Shown piece after piece: positions 34,875 to 43,753 of a DNA stretch of 52,772 bases; within the stretch, counting starts at the first letter, position 1, and each line of letters starts with the position of its first letter. The position numbers and the translations under genes are program-made. The notes under the pieces were generated by a model. It saw nothing but the letters and a program-made list of their open reading frames with translations. It was not told the DNA's origin and did no database searches. The stretch lies in the NCBI GenBank assembly GCA_019310535.1, contig JAFDED010000024.1:1-52772 (forward strand), given 5' to 3'. This stretch comes from Deltaproteobacteria bacterium. GTDB taxonomy: Bacteria > Desulfobacterota > JAFDED01.

Positions 34875-35996
34875 ATGGCAGATTTCAGAGAAAGCGATGC
34901 CCAAAAAGGGCTCCGTGAAAAGATTCGCGAGTTTGCCCGGGATAAGATTCTGCCCGGGGCTGCCCAACGCGATGAAAATCCATCGATTCCCGTTGAGCTG
35001 ATCCGGGAAATGGGAAGGAAGGGCTTTCTGGGGCTCATTGTTCCCGGGGAACTGGGGGGCGCGGGATTGGGATGCCAGGAGTTCGCTATCCTGGTGGAGG
35101 AGACTGCCCGCTCCTGCGCCGGTACTGCCGTCGTGGTTATACCCCACTACCTGGTTGAATACGCCGTCCTCACGTTCGGTTCACGTCAGCAGCAGTTGAC
35201 CTATTTGCCCGGGCTGGCATCAGGAGAGAAGCTGGCTGCTTTTGCGGTCACAGAGAGCACCGGCGGCTCAGATGTCAAGGCATTCCGGACAAAAGCCGTG
35301 CGCGTGGGGGAGGGATTTCGACTCCAGGGGGCCAAAGCGTTTATTAATAATGCCTCGGTCGCGGATGTGTTTGTTGCCGTGGGAAAAATTGACGAGCAGA
35401 TGACTGCCTTCCTTTTTCCCGGGGATGTGTCCGGGATCCGCGCGGGCCAGCAGCGCGATATGATCGGCTTGCGGGCGGGGGCGGTGCACGACGTCGTTTT
35501 TGATAATTGTCCTCTTAAGGAATCTCATATCCTGGGAGAAGTGGGCCACGGTCTTTCGGTTGTGCTCAATTGCATGAATTTCGGCCGCATAGGTTCAGCC
35601 AGCATAGCTATCGGGATTGCCGAGTCTGCACTGGAGGACGCATTGAACTGGGCCCGCACCCGGGAAGCGTATGGTAAAACCCTCAGCGAGCTTCCTACCA
35701 TTCGTTTCGAGCTGGCCGGGATGAGAACCGAGCTGGATGCGGCGCGCCTCCTGCGGGACCGCGCAGCGTGGCTCAACGACCAGGACTCACATCATGCCCT
35801 GGAGACGGCGGAAGCCAAGCTCAAAGCCTGCCGGGTAGCCACGGACATCGCACTGAAGGCCATGCAGATAGCCGGGGCTTATGGATGCCTCAAAGGTTCA
35901 TCCTTTGAGCGTCACCTGCGCGACGCCAAGGCATACGAGATTGCGGGGGGAACCAATGAGGCCATGAAGATCACCATCGCCAGACACCTTTTTTAA
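34875..35996 (+). CDS. Acyl-CoA dehydrogenase family flavoprotein
   Basis: A 373-residue FAD enzyme expected to oxidise an acyl-CoA at C2-C3. Motifs are FAVTESTGGSD (FAD/substrate), the helical core LNCMNFGRIGSASIAIGIAE, the arginine TREAYGK and the C-terminal RDAKAYEIAGGTNEAMK. Here Gly358 occupies the place of the common catalytic Glu (YEGTNE), and the alternative helix-G site also has Gly (NFGRIG), so the base is unclear. ATG 34875 directly follows AGGGGAG; a TTG at 34848 is less likely. It probably acts with the CoA ligase downstream. Confidence 0.92.
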   Translation: MADFRESDAQKGLREKIREFARDKILPGAAQRDENPSIPVELIREMGRKGFLGLIVPGELGGAGLGCQEFAILVEETARSCAGTAVVVIPHYLVEYAVLTFGSRQQQLTYLPGLASGEKLAAFAVTESTGGSDVKAFRTKAVRVGEGFRLQGAKAFINNASVADVFVAVGKIDEQMTAFLFPGDVSGIRAGQQRDMIGLRAGAVHDVVFDNCPLKESHILGEVGHGLSVVLNCMNFGRIGSASIAIGIAESALEDALNWARTREAYGKTLSELPTIRFELAGMRTELDAARLLRDRAAWLNDQDSHHALETAEAKLKACRVATDIALKAMQIAGAYGCLKGSSFERHLRDAKAYEIAGGTNEAMKITIARHLF

Positions 35997-36126
35997 ATTT
36001 CGAAAGTATTATTTTTCCGAGCAACAAGTGTTCCTGTTACGGAGAAAATGTCTCAGGATTCTAATATGGGCTGTGTCCAAAATACAATTGAATTCTTGTC
36101 CCCTCGCCACCCGTTTGCGGAAACGT

Positions 36127-36150
36127 AGGGGCGCATCGCGATGCGCCCCT
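36127..36150. repeat. Perfect 24-bp palindrome (family D)
   Basis: AGGGGCGCATCG followed directly by its complement CGATGCGCCCCT, preceded by GT. Related GTAGGGGC/GCCCCTAC hairpins lie at about 50790-50870 in another gap. Confidence 0.7.
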
Positions 36151-36155
36151 ATAAA

Positions 36156-36197
36156 ATCTCCCCCACCCGTCTCCCCCTGAGGTGGGGAGGGGGAGAT
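36156..36197 (+). terminator. GC-rich hairpin after the acyl-CoA dehydrogenase
   Basis: ATCTCCCCC (36156-36164) pairs with GGGGGAGAT (36189-36197). It sits between the family D palindrome and family B copy 2. There is no T-run, so it may belong to the repeat cluster and not be a terminator. Confidence 0.35.
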
Positions 36198-36221
36198 GTT
36201 GAAGTTCTGTAAGCCGTCACC

Positions 36222-36261
36222 ATTTTCAAGCCCCGCGGGTGCAGCCTCTTAATGACAATTA
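36222..36261 (+). repeat. Dispersed 40-bp element (family B), copy 2
   Basis: ATTTTCAAGCCCCG at the start and TTAATGACAATTA at the end. Similarity to the 47.3-kb copy extends leftward through GAAGTTCTGTAAGCCGTCAC, so the true element may be about 70 bp. A lone family C arm follows at 36266-36296. Confidence 0.75.
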
Positions 36262-36333
36262 CATTGAAAAATTAGCAATTCAACATTTCGCATTTTGTAC
36301 TGATACAGTTGCATTGTACAGGAGAGTCTAAGG

Positions 36334-37908
36334 GTGCACTCGCTGGACCACGTTTTTCGTGAAAAAGCATCCCGCCTTGGTGATCGGGTATTCATATACT
36401 TCCAGGACAGAAAAATCACGTATGAAGGCTTTGCCCGGATGGTCAGCGCGTATGCAGGATTGTTCGATTCCCTGGGAATCGGCAAGGGGGAGCGCGTTGC
36501 GCTCCTTCTGCCCAATTCTCCCCATTACCTGGCTGCATGGTTTGGCCTGGCCCGCCTGGGTGCCCTGCTCGTGGCTGTAAATACTCAGTTGAGAGGCGAC
36601 AGCCTCCGGAACGTCCTCGCATTGACAAACCCGAGAATGGTCCTGGTTGAAGACCGGTTTGCGGGGGCTGTTCAGGAAATCAGCCCGAAAGTGGCCGGGC
36701 TCAGTATTTACCGGCATCTGTCGGAAGGTGATCCTGTCGGTCAGGTCTGGGACGGCCTGACGGACCGAGAGATCGCACTCCCGGGCCGGAGGCACATCGA
36801 GGATCAAGCCTGCTGGAAGGATCCACTGATTATCACCTTTACATCCGGGACCACCGGGATGCCCAAGGGTGTGGTCAACAGCCATCATGCTTATATTACG
36901 GCAGGAAGAGATCTGGCCCAAATCTGCCGGATCAGGCCAGAGGACCGCCTCTATACGTTTCTTCCCCTCTACCATGCAAACCCCCAGGCCTACTGCGTGA
37001 TGGGCTGCCTGGCAGCGGAAGCGAGCCTGGTGCTGGCAGAACGATTCTCCGCCTCGGGCTTCTGGAAAGACGTGGCGAAGTACGGCGCCACCCTTTTCAG
37101 CTATGTCGGCGCAGTGTTGCCTATCTTGCTCAAACAGCCTGAGAGGCCCGAGGAAAAGCGCCACACCATCCGCGCCTGCTTCGGCGGAGGGGCACCCGAG
37201 CCGATCTTCCGCTCGGCTCAGGAGCGATTCGGGATTGATGTACTGGAGCTTTACGGTATGAGCGAGACAGGGACGTTCAAAACCATCAACAGGCCTGGAA
37301 AATTGCGCTGCGGAACGGTGGGGACGGTTCGCCCCGGGTTCGACGTGAGGATTTTCGACGACAATGACATGGAGGTTCCCACGGGCCAGGTGGGCGAAAT
37401 AGTCGTCCGGCCGTTGAGCCCTCACATCATGTTCGAGGGATATTTCAACCAACCCGAAGCAACCCTGGAGTGTTATCGGAACCTGTGGTTTCACACCGGC
37501 GACCTGGGCCGGGTAGACGAGGAAGGCTATTTTACTTTTGTGGGCCGGAAGAAAGAGAGTATCCGGCGCGGTGGGGAAAACATCGCACCCCTGGAGATCG
37601 AAAAGGTCCTGGACAAGCATCCGGCGGTGCTGGAATCGGCCGTCATCGGAATCCCTTCAGCGCTGATGGGACAGGAAATAAAGGCATTCGTGGTACTACA
37701 AAAGGGGCATGAGATATCGATTGGGGAGTTGGTTGATTGGTGCCGACAGAGACTGGCTCAGTTCATGGTTCCCAGGTACTGGAAGCTGTTGCCCGGGCTT
37801 CCCAAGACGGGCTCGCAGAAAATTCAAAAAGGCGTACTTTCGGAAAAGCCATTTGGTCAATGCTGGGACGCAAAACTGGGAAAATGGGTGCAAGCCCCGG
37901 AAGATTAA
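36334..37908 (+). CDS. Acyl-CoA ligase (AMP-forming, CaiC-like)
   Basis: A 524-residue member of the ANL superfamily that activates a carboxylic acid with ATP and CoA. Motifs are FTSGTTGMPKGVV (P-loop), ELYGMSETG, WFHTGDLGRVDEEGYFTFVGRKKESIRRGGENI and the C-terminal lysine region PKTGSQKIQK. In overall style it resembles crotonobetaine/carnitine-CoA ligases and medium-chain acyl ligases; the substrate is not fixed. GTG start with GGAGAG upstream. The HD gene follows by 27 bp. Confidence 0.93.
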   Translation: MHSLDHVFREKASRLGDRVFIYFQDRKITYEGFARMVSAYAGLFDSLGIGKGERVALLLPNSPHYLAAWFGLARLGALLVAVNTQLRGDSLRNVLALTNPRMVLVEDRFAGAVQEISPKVAGLSIYRHLSEGDPVGQVWDGLTDREIALPGRRHIEDQACWKDPLIITFTSGTTGMPKGVVNSHHAYITAGRDLAQICRIRPEDRLYTFLPLYHANPQAYCVMGCLAAEASLVLAERFSASGFWKDVAKYGATLFSYVGAVLPILLKQPERPEEKRHTIRACFGGGAPEPIFRSAQERFGIDVLELYGMSETGTFKTINRPGKLRCGTVGTVRPGFDVRIFDDNDMEVPTGQVGEIVVRPLSPHIMFEGYFNQPEATLECYRNLWFHTGDLGRVDEEGYFTFVGRKKESIRRGGENIAPLEIEKVLDKHPAVLESAVIGIPSALMGQEIKAFVVLQKGHEISIGELVDWCRQRLAQFMVPRYWKLLPGLPKTGSQKIQKGVLSEKPFGQCWDAKLGKWVQAPED

Positions 37909-37935
37909 ACTTCGAATTTACCCATGGAGGTTTGA

Positions 37936-38523
37936 ATGCAGCAGAAAGATAAAGATTATATCATACGGCTTTTTCCGGCCATCAAAAAGATCAGCGACAG
38001 GAGGATACGGGATAAGGTCGTCCGGACATGGTACAATGCCTGGAAACGCAGTAACTTCCCGCGTATTGAGGATCTCCACCAGTTTGAACTTGCAAGGGAC
38101 TGCATTGAATACAGCAATAGAGATCACACCAACCAGGTGTGCCGTGCGGCAGAGAAGATGGGAGCGATGCTTGCCGACTCTTCAGGCCTGGAAGTGCGGA
38201 TGGACTACCTGTTGGCCGGCGCTGTGCTGCACGATGTGGACAAGATAGTCATTTTCGACGCAAAAACCGGGGGCTTGACGGACACGGGACGCCGGTTCGC
38301 TCACGCTGTGATGGGTGCTGCCATGGCTTTAATGGAGGGGCTTCCCGAGGAAGTCGCTCACATTATCGGCGCACACTCAACGAAGTTTTCTCCTGTCCCG
38401 CCCGCCAGTATTGAGGCGATCATTCTGCGCCATGCGGATCAGGTCGTCGCTCAGGCTGTCTATTTGGCCAAGGGTCTGGACATGGATCTGGTGCTGCGCC
38501 AATCGTTGGCTCGCATCACCTGA
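37936..38523 (+). CDS. HD-domain metal-dependent phosphohydrolase
   Basis: A 195-residue protein with the HD-domain residues in order: DHTNQVCRAAEKM, VLHDVDKIVIF, FAHAVMGAAMALMEGLPEEVAHIIGAHS and RHADQV. The family hydrolyses phosphate esters or nucleotides with divalent metal. It lies between the ligase and TRAP genes; a link to the catabolic block is by position only. GGAGG lies 6 nt before the ATG. Confidence 0.88.
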   Translation: MQQKDKDYIIRLFPAIKKISDRRIRDKVVRTWYNAWKRSNFPRIEDLHQFELARDCIEYSNRDHTNQVCRAAEKMGAMLADSSGLEVRMDYLLAGAVLHDVDKIVIFDAKTGGLTDTGRRFAHAVMGAAMALMEGLPEEVAHIIGAHSTKFSPVPPASIEAIILRHADQVVAQAVYLAKGLDMDLVLRQSLARIT

Positions 38524-38532
38524 ATTGCATGG

Positions 38533-38553
38533 GGGGACTCAGAGAAAGTCCCC
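38533..38553 (+). terminator. Hairpin just after the HD gene
   Basis: GGGGACT (38533-38539) pairs perfectly with AGTCCCC (38547-38553), 10 bp past the stop codon, with no T-run after it. Confidence 0.45.
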
Positions 38554-38603
38554 ACCAGAAAACACCCAGAAAGGGGGTGATCGAGGGCGAGGGTTCTCTT
38601 GAA

Positions 38604-38678
38604 ATGAAAAATTAGCAATGCGCATTGTAAAAAATACCGGGAAGTGCTCCAAACATAATGACTTGCTGATTTTTCATA
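38604..38678. repeat. Dispersed inverted-repeat element (family C), copy 2
   Basis: ATGAAAAATTAGCAA (38604-38618) and TTGCTGATTTTTCAT (38664-38678) are complementary with one mismatch, enclosing 45 bp. Compare 20459-20540 and the lone arm at 36266-36296. Confidence 0.55.
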
Positions 38679-38741
38679 GCTCATTGATGATTGTACAATG
38701 ACTTGATTCCAAAAAAACTTGAGGGCAAAAGGAGGAGCGCG

Positions 38742-39755
38742 ATGAAAAAGCTTTCAATTATCGGTTTAGCAATAATCCTGGTCCTGGCCCTGGCCGCGCC
38801 GCAGGCAATGGCCGCGGCCAAGCATCGCTGGAAGTTTATCAACATCATTCCTGCCGGGCAGATTTACACACAATACTTCAACCAATTGGCGGACAATATT
38901 ACCAAAGCCACAAACGGGGATGTGGAAGTAACCAACTATCCGGCGGGTGAGCTGCCATACAAGGGGACGGATCACCTCAAGGTGCTCAACAAGGGCCTGG
39001 TGGAAATGGCTGAAGTGGTGGCCGGGTTTGTGTTCGGGGAAGCGCCGCTGCTGGCGTTGCCTGATCTGCCCTATGTGGCCTTGAACGAAAAAGAGATGAA
39101 AATCTTTCGCCAGGCCGTCATTCCGTATATCTGGGAGGAGTTGCGTAACAGAGGCATCGAGCCTATCACCGTGGTAAGTTACGGCCCTCGTCAGATCGTT
39201 TCGCGCAAACCCATCAAGACACTTGCGGACCTGAAGGGCCAAAAGATACGCACCGCGGGCAGCCTGCAGGATGCGTACATCAAGCTGTGGGGCGGCGTTC
39301 CCACGTTCGTCGTCTGGGCAGAGGTCTACCCCGCTGCCCAGAGAGGCATCGTGGACGGCATCATGACCGCAACCCTGGCCATCCAGCAGGTCAAAGCCTA
39401 TGAGGTATGCCCCTATTTCTTCAAGATAGACGGCCCGTTGATGCATCAGTATATCGCGGTCAACAAGAAGTCCTGGGAAGCGCTGTCTGAGAAGAATCAA
39501 AAGGCCATCCGCAAGGTAGCCGCTGAATGGACGGAGTTCTGGGATAGAAAGGTCATGCACGAACTGGATGAATCGGCCCTCAAGGAAATGCTAGGCAAAG
39601 GGCATATCAAAACCGTGGCCGAATTGTCTCTGGAAGAAAGGATCAAAACGCGGAAAGATCTGCTTCCCGAGCTGAAAGCCTACGTCAACAAGCACATGCA
39701 GCCCAAAGGCCCCGAGGCGTTTGCCAAGGCCCTGAAAGCATTGGGGCTGGAATAG
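38742..39755 (+). CDS. dctP: TRAP transporter solute-binding protein DctP (second system)
   Basis: A 337-residue periplasmic protein with a clear signal peptide (MKKLSIIGLAIILVLALAAP, cleaved after AMA). Family features include the arginine in YGPRQIVSRKPIKTLADLKG, then GQKIRTAGSLQDAYIKLWGG and VYPAAQRGIVDGIM. AGGAGG lies 7 nt before ATG 38742. The ligand is unknown; location between the CoA ligase and the OYE-type reductase suggests an organic acid. It is followed by its own DctQ and DctM, so this transporter is complete and separate from that at 26.5-30.2 kb. Confidence 0.93.
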   Translation: MKKLSIIGLAIILVLALAAPQAMAAAKHRWKFINIIPAGQIYTQYFNQLADNITKATNGDVEVTNYPAGELPYKGTDHLKVLNKGLVEMAEVVAGFVFGEAPLLALPDLPYVALNEKEMKIFRQAVIPYIWEELRNRGIEPITVVSYGPRQIVSRKPIKTLADLKGQKIRTAGSLQDAYIKLWGGVPTFVVWAEVYPAAQRGIVDGIMTATLAIQQVKAYEVCPYFFKIDGPLMHQYIAVNKKSWEALSEKNQKAIRKVAAEWTEFWDRKVMHELDESALKEMLGKGHIKTVAELSLEERIKTRKDLLPELKAYVNKHMQPKGPEAFAKALKALGLE

Positions 39756-39823
39756 GTTCTTTGACGCTTGAAGTTGTTTGATGTTCTGATTCTGTACATG
39801 GGAATGAGCTGGGGACCAGGGAA

Positions 39824-40399
39824 ATGACGAATATACAGCGCAAACCCTGGGCCCCGGCAGCGATCGAGGAGCAACCGGTGTATCAGAAACTAGCTGATTA
39901 TGCGGCGGTTCTCAATAGGCTTGGGACAAACCTGGCTGGTCTCGGGCTCCTGGTAATGACAGGCCTGGTGATGACGGATGTCATTATGCGCAGGCTATTT
40001 AACGCTCCCATCATTTTTGCCGACGAAGCGGCCGGCTACCTGCTGGTTCTGGTTACGTTCCTGGGACTGAGCTATACGCTCAAGGAGGACGGCCACATCC
40101 AGGTAAAGATCATCGTGGATTACATTTCTCCGAAAAAGCGCGCCTTTTTGAAGCTGCTATGGTGCGTTTTCGGCATTATTTTCACCATGCTTTTGTTTGT
40201 TCTGACCAGCGAACTGGCCTGGGAGAGCTATGACCTAAAGGCTTTTTCGCCAACACCTTCCCAGTTACCCCTTTTCCCTTTCCAGATTGTGCTGCCCATC
40301 GGCTGCCTGCTCCTGCTGCTCCAACTGGTTGTGGGGCTGATGGATTCGGCGCTCTCTTTGTTTTCTTCCGGGCATCTCAAGAACCGGAAAAAGGAATGA
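39824..40399 (+). CDS. dctQ: TRAP transporter small permease subunit DctQ (second system)
   Basis: A 191-residue protein with four membrane helices after a 35-residue cytoplasmic lead. Family pattern: VMTDVIMRRLFNAPIIFADE and EDGHIQVKIIVDY. It lies 68 bp after dctP and 6 bp before dctM. Confidence 0.9.
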   Translation: MTNIQRKPWAPAAIEEQPVYQKLADYAAVLNRLGTNLAGLGLLVMTGLVMTDVIMRRLFNAPIIFADEAAGYLLVLVTFLGLSYTLKEDGHIQVKIIVDYISPKKRAFLKLLWCVFGIIFTMLLFVLTSELAWESYDLKAFSPTPSQLPLFPFQIVLPIGCLLLLLQLVVGLMDSALSLFSSGHLKNRKKE

Positions 40400-40405
40400 A
40401 AACCC

Positions 40406-41701
40406 ATGGATTGGCAGTTAACCAGCCTGTTATTGGTTGTTCTCCTTTTTAGCTTTCTCCTGGCAGGTGTCTGGATCGCTGTTGGACTGGGCATGGTGGG
40501 AATTCTGGGGCTGCTGGTGATTGATCCCTCAACCATCAGAGGCGTGGGCGTGATAACGTGGGACACACTTAATAGCTTCGTCCTGACCGCTGTGCCCCTC
40601 TTTCTTTTTATGGGCACAATCATTCTCCACAGCGGCATCAGCGCGCGTTTCTACAAAGGCCTGAGCACGTGGCTCGACCATGTGCCGGGCAGCCTGGCCC
40701 ATTCAAACGTCTTGGCCTGCAGCATCTTTGCGGCCATCTCTGGCTCCAGCGTGGCCACGGCCGCCGCCATTGGATCCATTGCCATTCCCGAGATGGAGAG
40801 CAGAGGATATAGCCGCTCTCTAACGTATGGATCCCTGGCGGCGGGCGGAACTCTGGGAATACTCATCCCGCCCAGTATAGTATTCATCCTTTACGGCGCC
40901 ATTATCGGAGAGTCGGTGGGACGACTGTTCATCGCCGGTGTTATTCCGGGTGTTCTGACCTCGGCTCTCTTCGCACTCTACATAGGAGTCCGCACGATCA
41001 TCGATCCCCTCCTTGTTCCCAGAGGAGAGATTCATGCCACATGGGGTGAGCGGCTCCGCGGATTGATAGACGTGCTGCCGATTTTTATGCTCATGTTCAT
41101 GGTTCTGGGGGGGATATACTTCGGCCTGACAACCCCCACAGAGGCTGCTGCCGTGGGAGTGGCGGGCGCCCTTCTTATCGCAATAATATACAGGCGGCTG
41201 AACTGGACAGTTCTGAAGGAGAGCCTGCACGATGCCATCAAGGCCAACAGCATGATTCTGTTCATCGTAGTGGGGGCACAGATCATGTCGTATGCACTGG
41301 TTACGGCGGGGATTCCCCGCGCGATGGTTGCACTGATTACCAGCTTTCAAGTCAAGCCGATGGTGATTTTCACCTTCCTGTGCCTGATGTATCTGGTGCT
41401 TGGATGCTTCATGGACGCCATCTCCCTCATGTTGTTGACGCTGCCGGTGGTCTTTCCGGTCATGATGGCCCTGGGATACGATCCTGTCTGGTTTGGCGTG
41501 GTGCTGGTGCTTCTCCTGGAGATCGGCCTGATTACCCCTCCGGTGGGGATGAACCTTTTCGTGATCCAGGGCATTGCCAGACAGCCTCTGGGCATAGTGG
41601 CGTGGGGTGCCTTTCCCTTTGTCATCCTTATGTTGATCATGGTGGTGATGCTGGCACTCTATCCGCAGCTTGCCCTGTGGCTGCCCGCCAAGATGATGTG
41701 A
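40406..41701 (+). CDS. dctM: TRAP transporter large permease subunit DctM (second system)
   Basis: A 431-residue polytopic transport subunit with about 12 membrane segments. Typical stretches are AAISGSSVATAAAIGSIAIPEM, GGTLGILIPPSIVFILYG and EIGLITPPVGMNLFVIQGIA. The stop is 2 bp before the start of the reductase gene, so the two are almost certainly co-translated. Confidence 0.93.
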   Translation: MDWQLTSLLLVVLLFSFLLAGVWIAVGLGMVGILGLLVIDPSTIRGVGVITWDTLNSFVLTAVPLFLFMGTIILHSGISARFYKGLSTWLDHVPGSLAHSNVLACSIFAAISGSSVATAAAIGSIAIPEMESRGYSRSLTYGSLAAGGTLGILIPPSIVFILYGAIIGESVGRLFIAGVIPGVLTSALFALYIGVRTIIDPLLVPRGEIHATWGERLRGLIDVLPIFMLMFMVLGGIYFGLTTPTEAAAVGVAGALLIAIIYRRLNWTVLKESLHDAIKANSMILFIVVGAQIMSYALVTAGIPRAMVALITSFQVKPMVIFTFLCLMYLVLGCFMDAISLMLLTLPVVFPVMMALGYDPVWFGVVLVLLLEIGLITPPVGMNLFVIQGIARQPLGIVAWGAFPFVILMLIMVVMLALYPQLALWLPAKMM

Positions 41702-41703
41702 AA

Positions 41704-43695
41704 ATGCGCAAGTTCTATCACCTCTTTCAGCCCGGAAATATTGGCCGGATGCGGCTTCGAAATCGGATCGTCATGGCTCCTATCGGAACCAATCTGGCCG
41801 ATGTCAACGGAGCAGTGACGCAGCGACTCATCCATTGGTACGCGGAGCGAGCCTGGGGAGGCGCCGGCCTGATCATAGTGGAAAACACCCTGGCGGATGT
41901 TCGGTTTGGTCGCGGGCTGGCCCAACAACTGCGCATAGACCACCCCAAGTTTACGCCTGGCCTTAATGAACTGGCAGAGGCGGTCCAGGCATCGGGGGCC
42001 AAAATCGCGATTCAGATCAACATCCAGGGAGCGGGAGTGGATCCGGAACTGGAGCCCGATATGCAGCCCGTGGGCCCTTCCGCCATCTCATATATGTTCG
42101 ATGAAACGAGTCCCGGGATCGCATCGGCCCCGCGGCTGAAGAAGGTCAAGCATTTGCGTGCACTTGAAAAGGGAGAGATCGAAAAACTTCGGGCCTCCTT
42201 CACTCAGGCAGCAGGCATAGCCAAGGCCGCCGGATTCGACGCCATCGAGATCCACGGGGCACATGGCTATCTTCTGGCCGGATTCATGTCGCCAGCGACC
42301 AATAAAAGAGAGGATACATACGGGGGAGACCTTGATGGACGGCTGAAGTTCGTGATGGAAGTCTACAGGGGAATCCGGGAACAGGTGGGCGATGCATTCC
42401 CCATCCTCTTCAGGTTCAGCGGACGGGAATATATGGATGGCGGGCGGGATATAGAAGAATCCCGGCTCATAGCCGGAAAGCTTGAGCAACTGGGCGTAGA
42501 CGCGCTTCACATCTCGGCGGGAATCTCCATGAAGGCCGAACCGTTCACCTGGACGAACCCGCCCACTTCCTTCCCCCAGGGAGCATTCATCGGCGATGCC
42601 CATGCAATCAAGAAAGCGGTCCAAATACCCGTGATCGGTGTGGGTAAGATCAGAGACCCGGATTTTGCCGAAAAGCTCCTGGAAGCGGGACGGGTGGACT
42701 TCATCGCCCTGGGCCGGAGCCTGATTGCCGATCCTGAATGGCCCATAAAGGCTGCCGAAGGGAGAGTACGGGAGATCCGGCGCTGCATTTCCTGCAATCG
42801 CTGCATGAGAATCATGTCCAGGAAAAAAATTCGCTGCGCCGTGAACGCCCGTGCCGGACTGGAGAGGGAATTCCCCATGACTCCCGCGGCTCAGAGTCGA
42901 AGGGTGGCCATTGTGGGCGGAGGACCGGCCGGGATGGAGGCCGCACGGGTGGCGGCATCGCGAGGTCATCATGTAACCCTTTTCGAGAAAGAACGATCTC
43001 TCGGCGGGCAGCTCAAGCTGGCCGTTGTGCCTCCCTTTAAAAACGACCTGGGCGGTATCCTCGCCTATCTCAGGCATCAAATACAAATCCTGGGCGTGGA
43101 GGTACGCCTGCGCCACGAGATCCGCCCGGAGCACTTGAAAAGCAAGCCGTTCGATGTGGTGGTCATCGCCGCCGGCTGCGAGCCGCCAAGGGAACCATCA
43201 CCTCCATATACGCATGCCAAGGTGGTCCGTGCATGGGACGTGCTCTCCGGAAAGGCCAAGCTTAGCGGCAAGCGGGTGGTCGTCCTGGGCGGCGGCCGGG
43301 TTGCCTGCGAGACCGCGGAATTTTTGGCCAGCAAGAGGCGAAAAGAGGTAACAATCATCCATCCCGGGCCCGTGGAGGAAATGGGAAGAGACCTGGAGCC
43401 CATTTTCGAATGGAGGCTTCTCATGGAAAGGCTGCGGGAGTGTAAAGTCACCATCTTAACCGGCACATCGGTGACAGGGATCACGGCGGAAGGGGTCCAG
43501 GTGCAGGGGCGTGCGTCTGTGCTTGTCCCCTGTGATCATGTCGTGCTGGAAGAGGCCCCCGCGGCAAACCAATCGCTCATGAAAGAGCTCATGAGATACG
43601 CGGAAAAGATTGTCGGAATAGGGGACTGCGTCGAGCCGCGGGACCTTTACCACGCCATCCACGAAGGCTTCCGATCAGCCTATCGGATTGCATAG
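41704..43695 (+). CDS. Old-yellow-enzyme-type FMN/Fe-S/FAD reductase (FadH/TMADH-like)
   Basis: A 663-residue multidomain oxidoreductase. The N-terminal FMN TIM barrel (about 1-340) shows NRIVMAPIGTN and IEIHGAHGYLLAGFMSP. The Fe-S cysteines are Cys361, 364, 367 and 378, spacing x2-x2-x10, tighter than the x2-x3-x11 of classical 2,4-dienoyl-CoA reductase. The FAD domain begins RRVAIVGGGPAGMEAARVA and an NAD-type motif follows (VVVLGGGRVACETAEFLA). Relatives reduce dienoyl-CoA or aromatic enoates, or demethylate amines (trimethylamine dehydrogenase). The barrel lacks the usual histidine in its QxxHxG loop (here QINIQGAG), so the substrate is probably different. Confidence 0.92.
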   Translation: MRKFYHLFQPGNIGRMRLRNRIVMAPIGTNLADVNGAVTQRLIHWYAERAWGGAGLIIVENTLADVRFGRGLAQQLRIDHPKFTPGLNELAEAVQASGAKIAIQINIQGAGVDPELEPDMQPVGPSAISYMFDETSPGIASAPRLKKVKHLRALEKGEIEKLRASFTQAAGIAKAAGFDAIEIHGAHGYLLAGFMSPATNKREDTYGGDLDGRLKFVMEVYRGIREQVGDAFPILFRFSGREYMDGGRDIEESRLIAGKLEQLGVDALHISAGISMKAEPFTWTNPPTSFPQGAFIGDAHAIKKAVQIPVIGVGKIRDPDFAEKLLEAGRVDFIALGRSLIADPEWPIKAAEGRVREIRRCISCNRCMRIMSRKKIRCAVNARAGLEREFPMTPAAQSRRVAIVGGGPAGMEAARVAASRGHHVTLFEKERSLGGQLKLAVVPPFKNDLGGILAYLRHQIQILGVEVRLRHEIRPEHLKSKPFDVVVIAAGCEPPREPSPPYTHAKVVRAWDVLSGKAKLSGKRVVVLGGGRVACETAEFLASKRRKEVTIIHPGPVEEMGRDLEPIFEWRLLMERLRECKVTILTGTSVTGITAEGVQVQGRASVLVPCDHVVLEEAPAANQSLMKELMRYAEKIVGIGDCVEPRDLYHAIHEGFRSAYRIA

Positions 43696-43753
43696 CCTTT
43701 CAAACCGGACACCTCCCGACAGGCGCACCTTGCATACTACCTGAAGAGATTGA

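Noticed and set aside
36328..37620. Long open frame (430 codons) on the minus strand of the acyl-CoA ligase gene
   Set aside because: It is antisense to a well-supported enzyme, shows no domain and has the composition of a reading-frame shadow.
38766..39560. Open frame antisense to the second dctP
   Set aside because: Shadow of a well-supported binding-protein gene.
42088..43134. Open frame of 348 codons antisense to the OYE-type reductase
   Set aside because: No recognisable motif; the plus-strand gene is clearly real.
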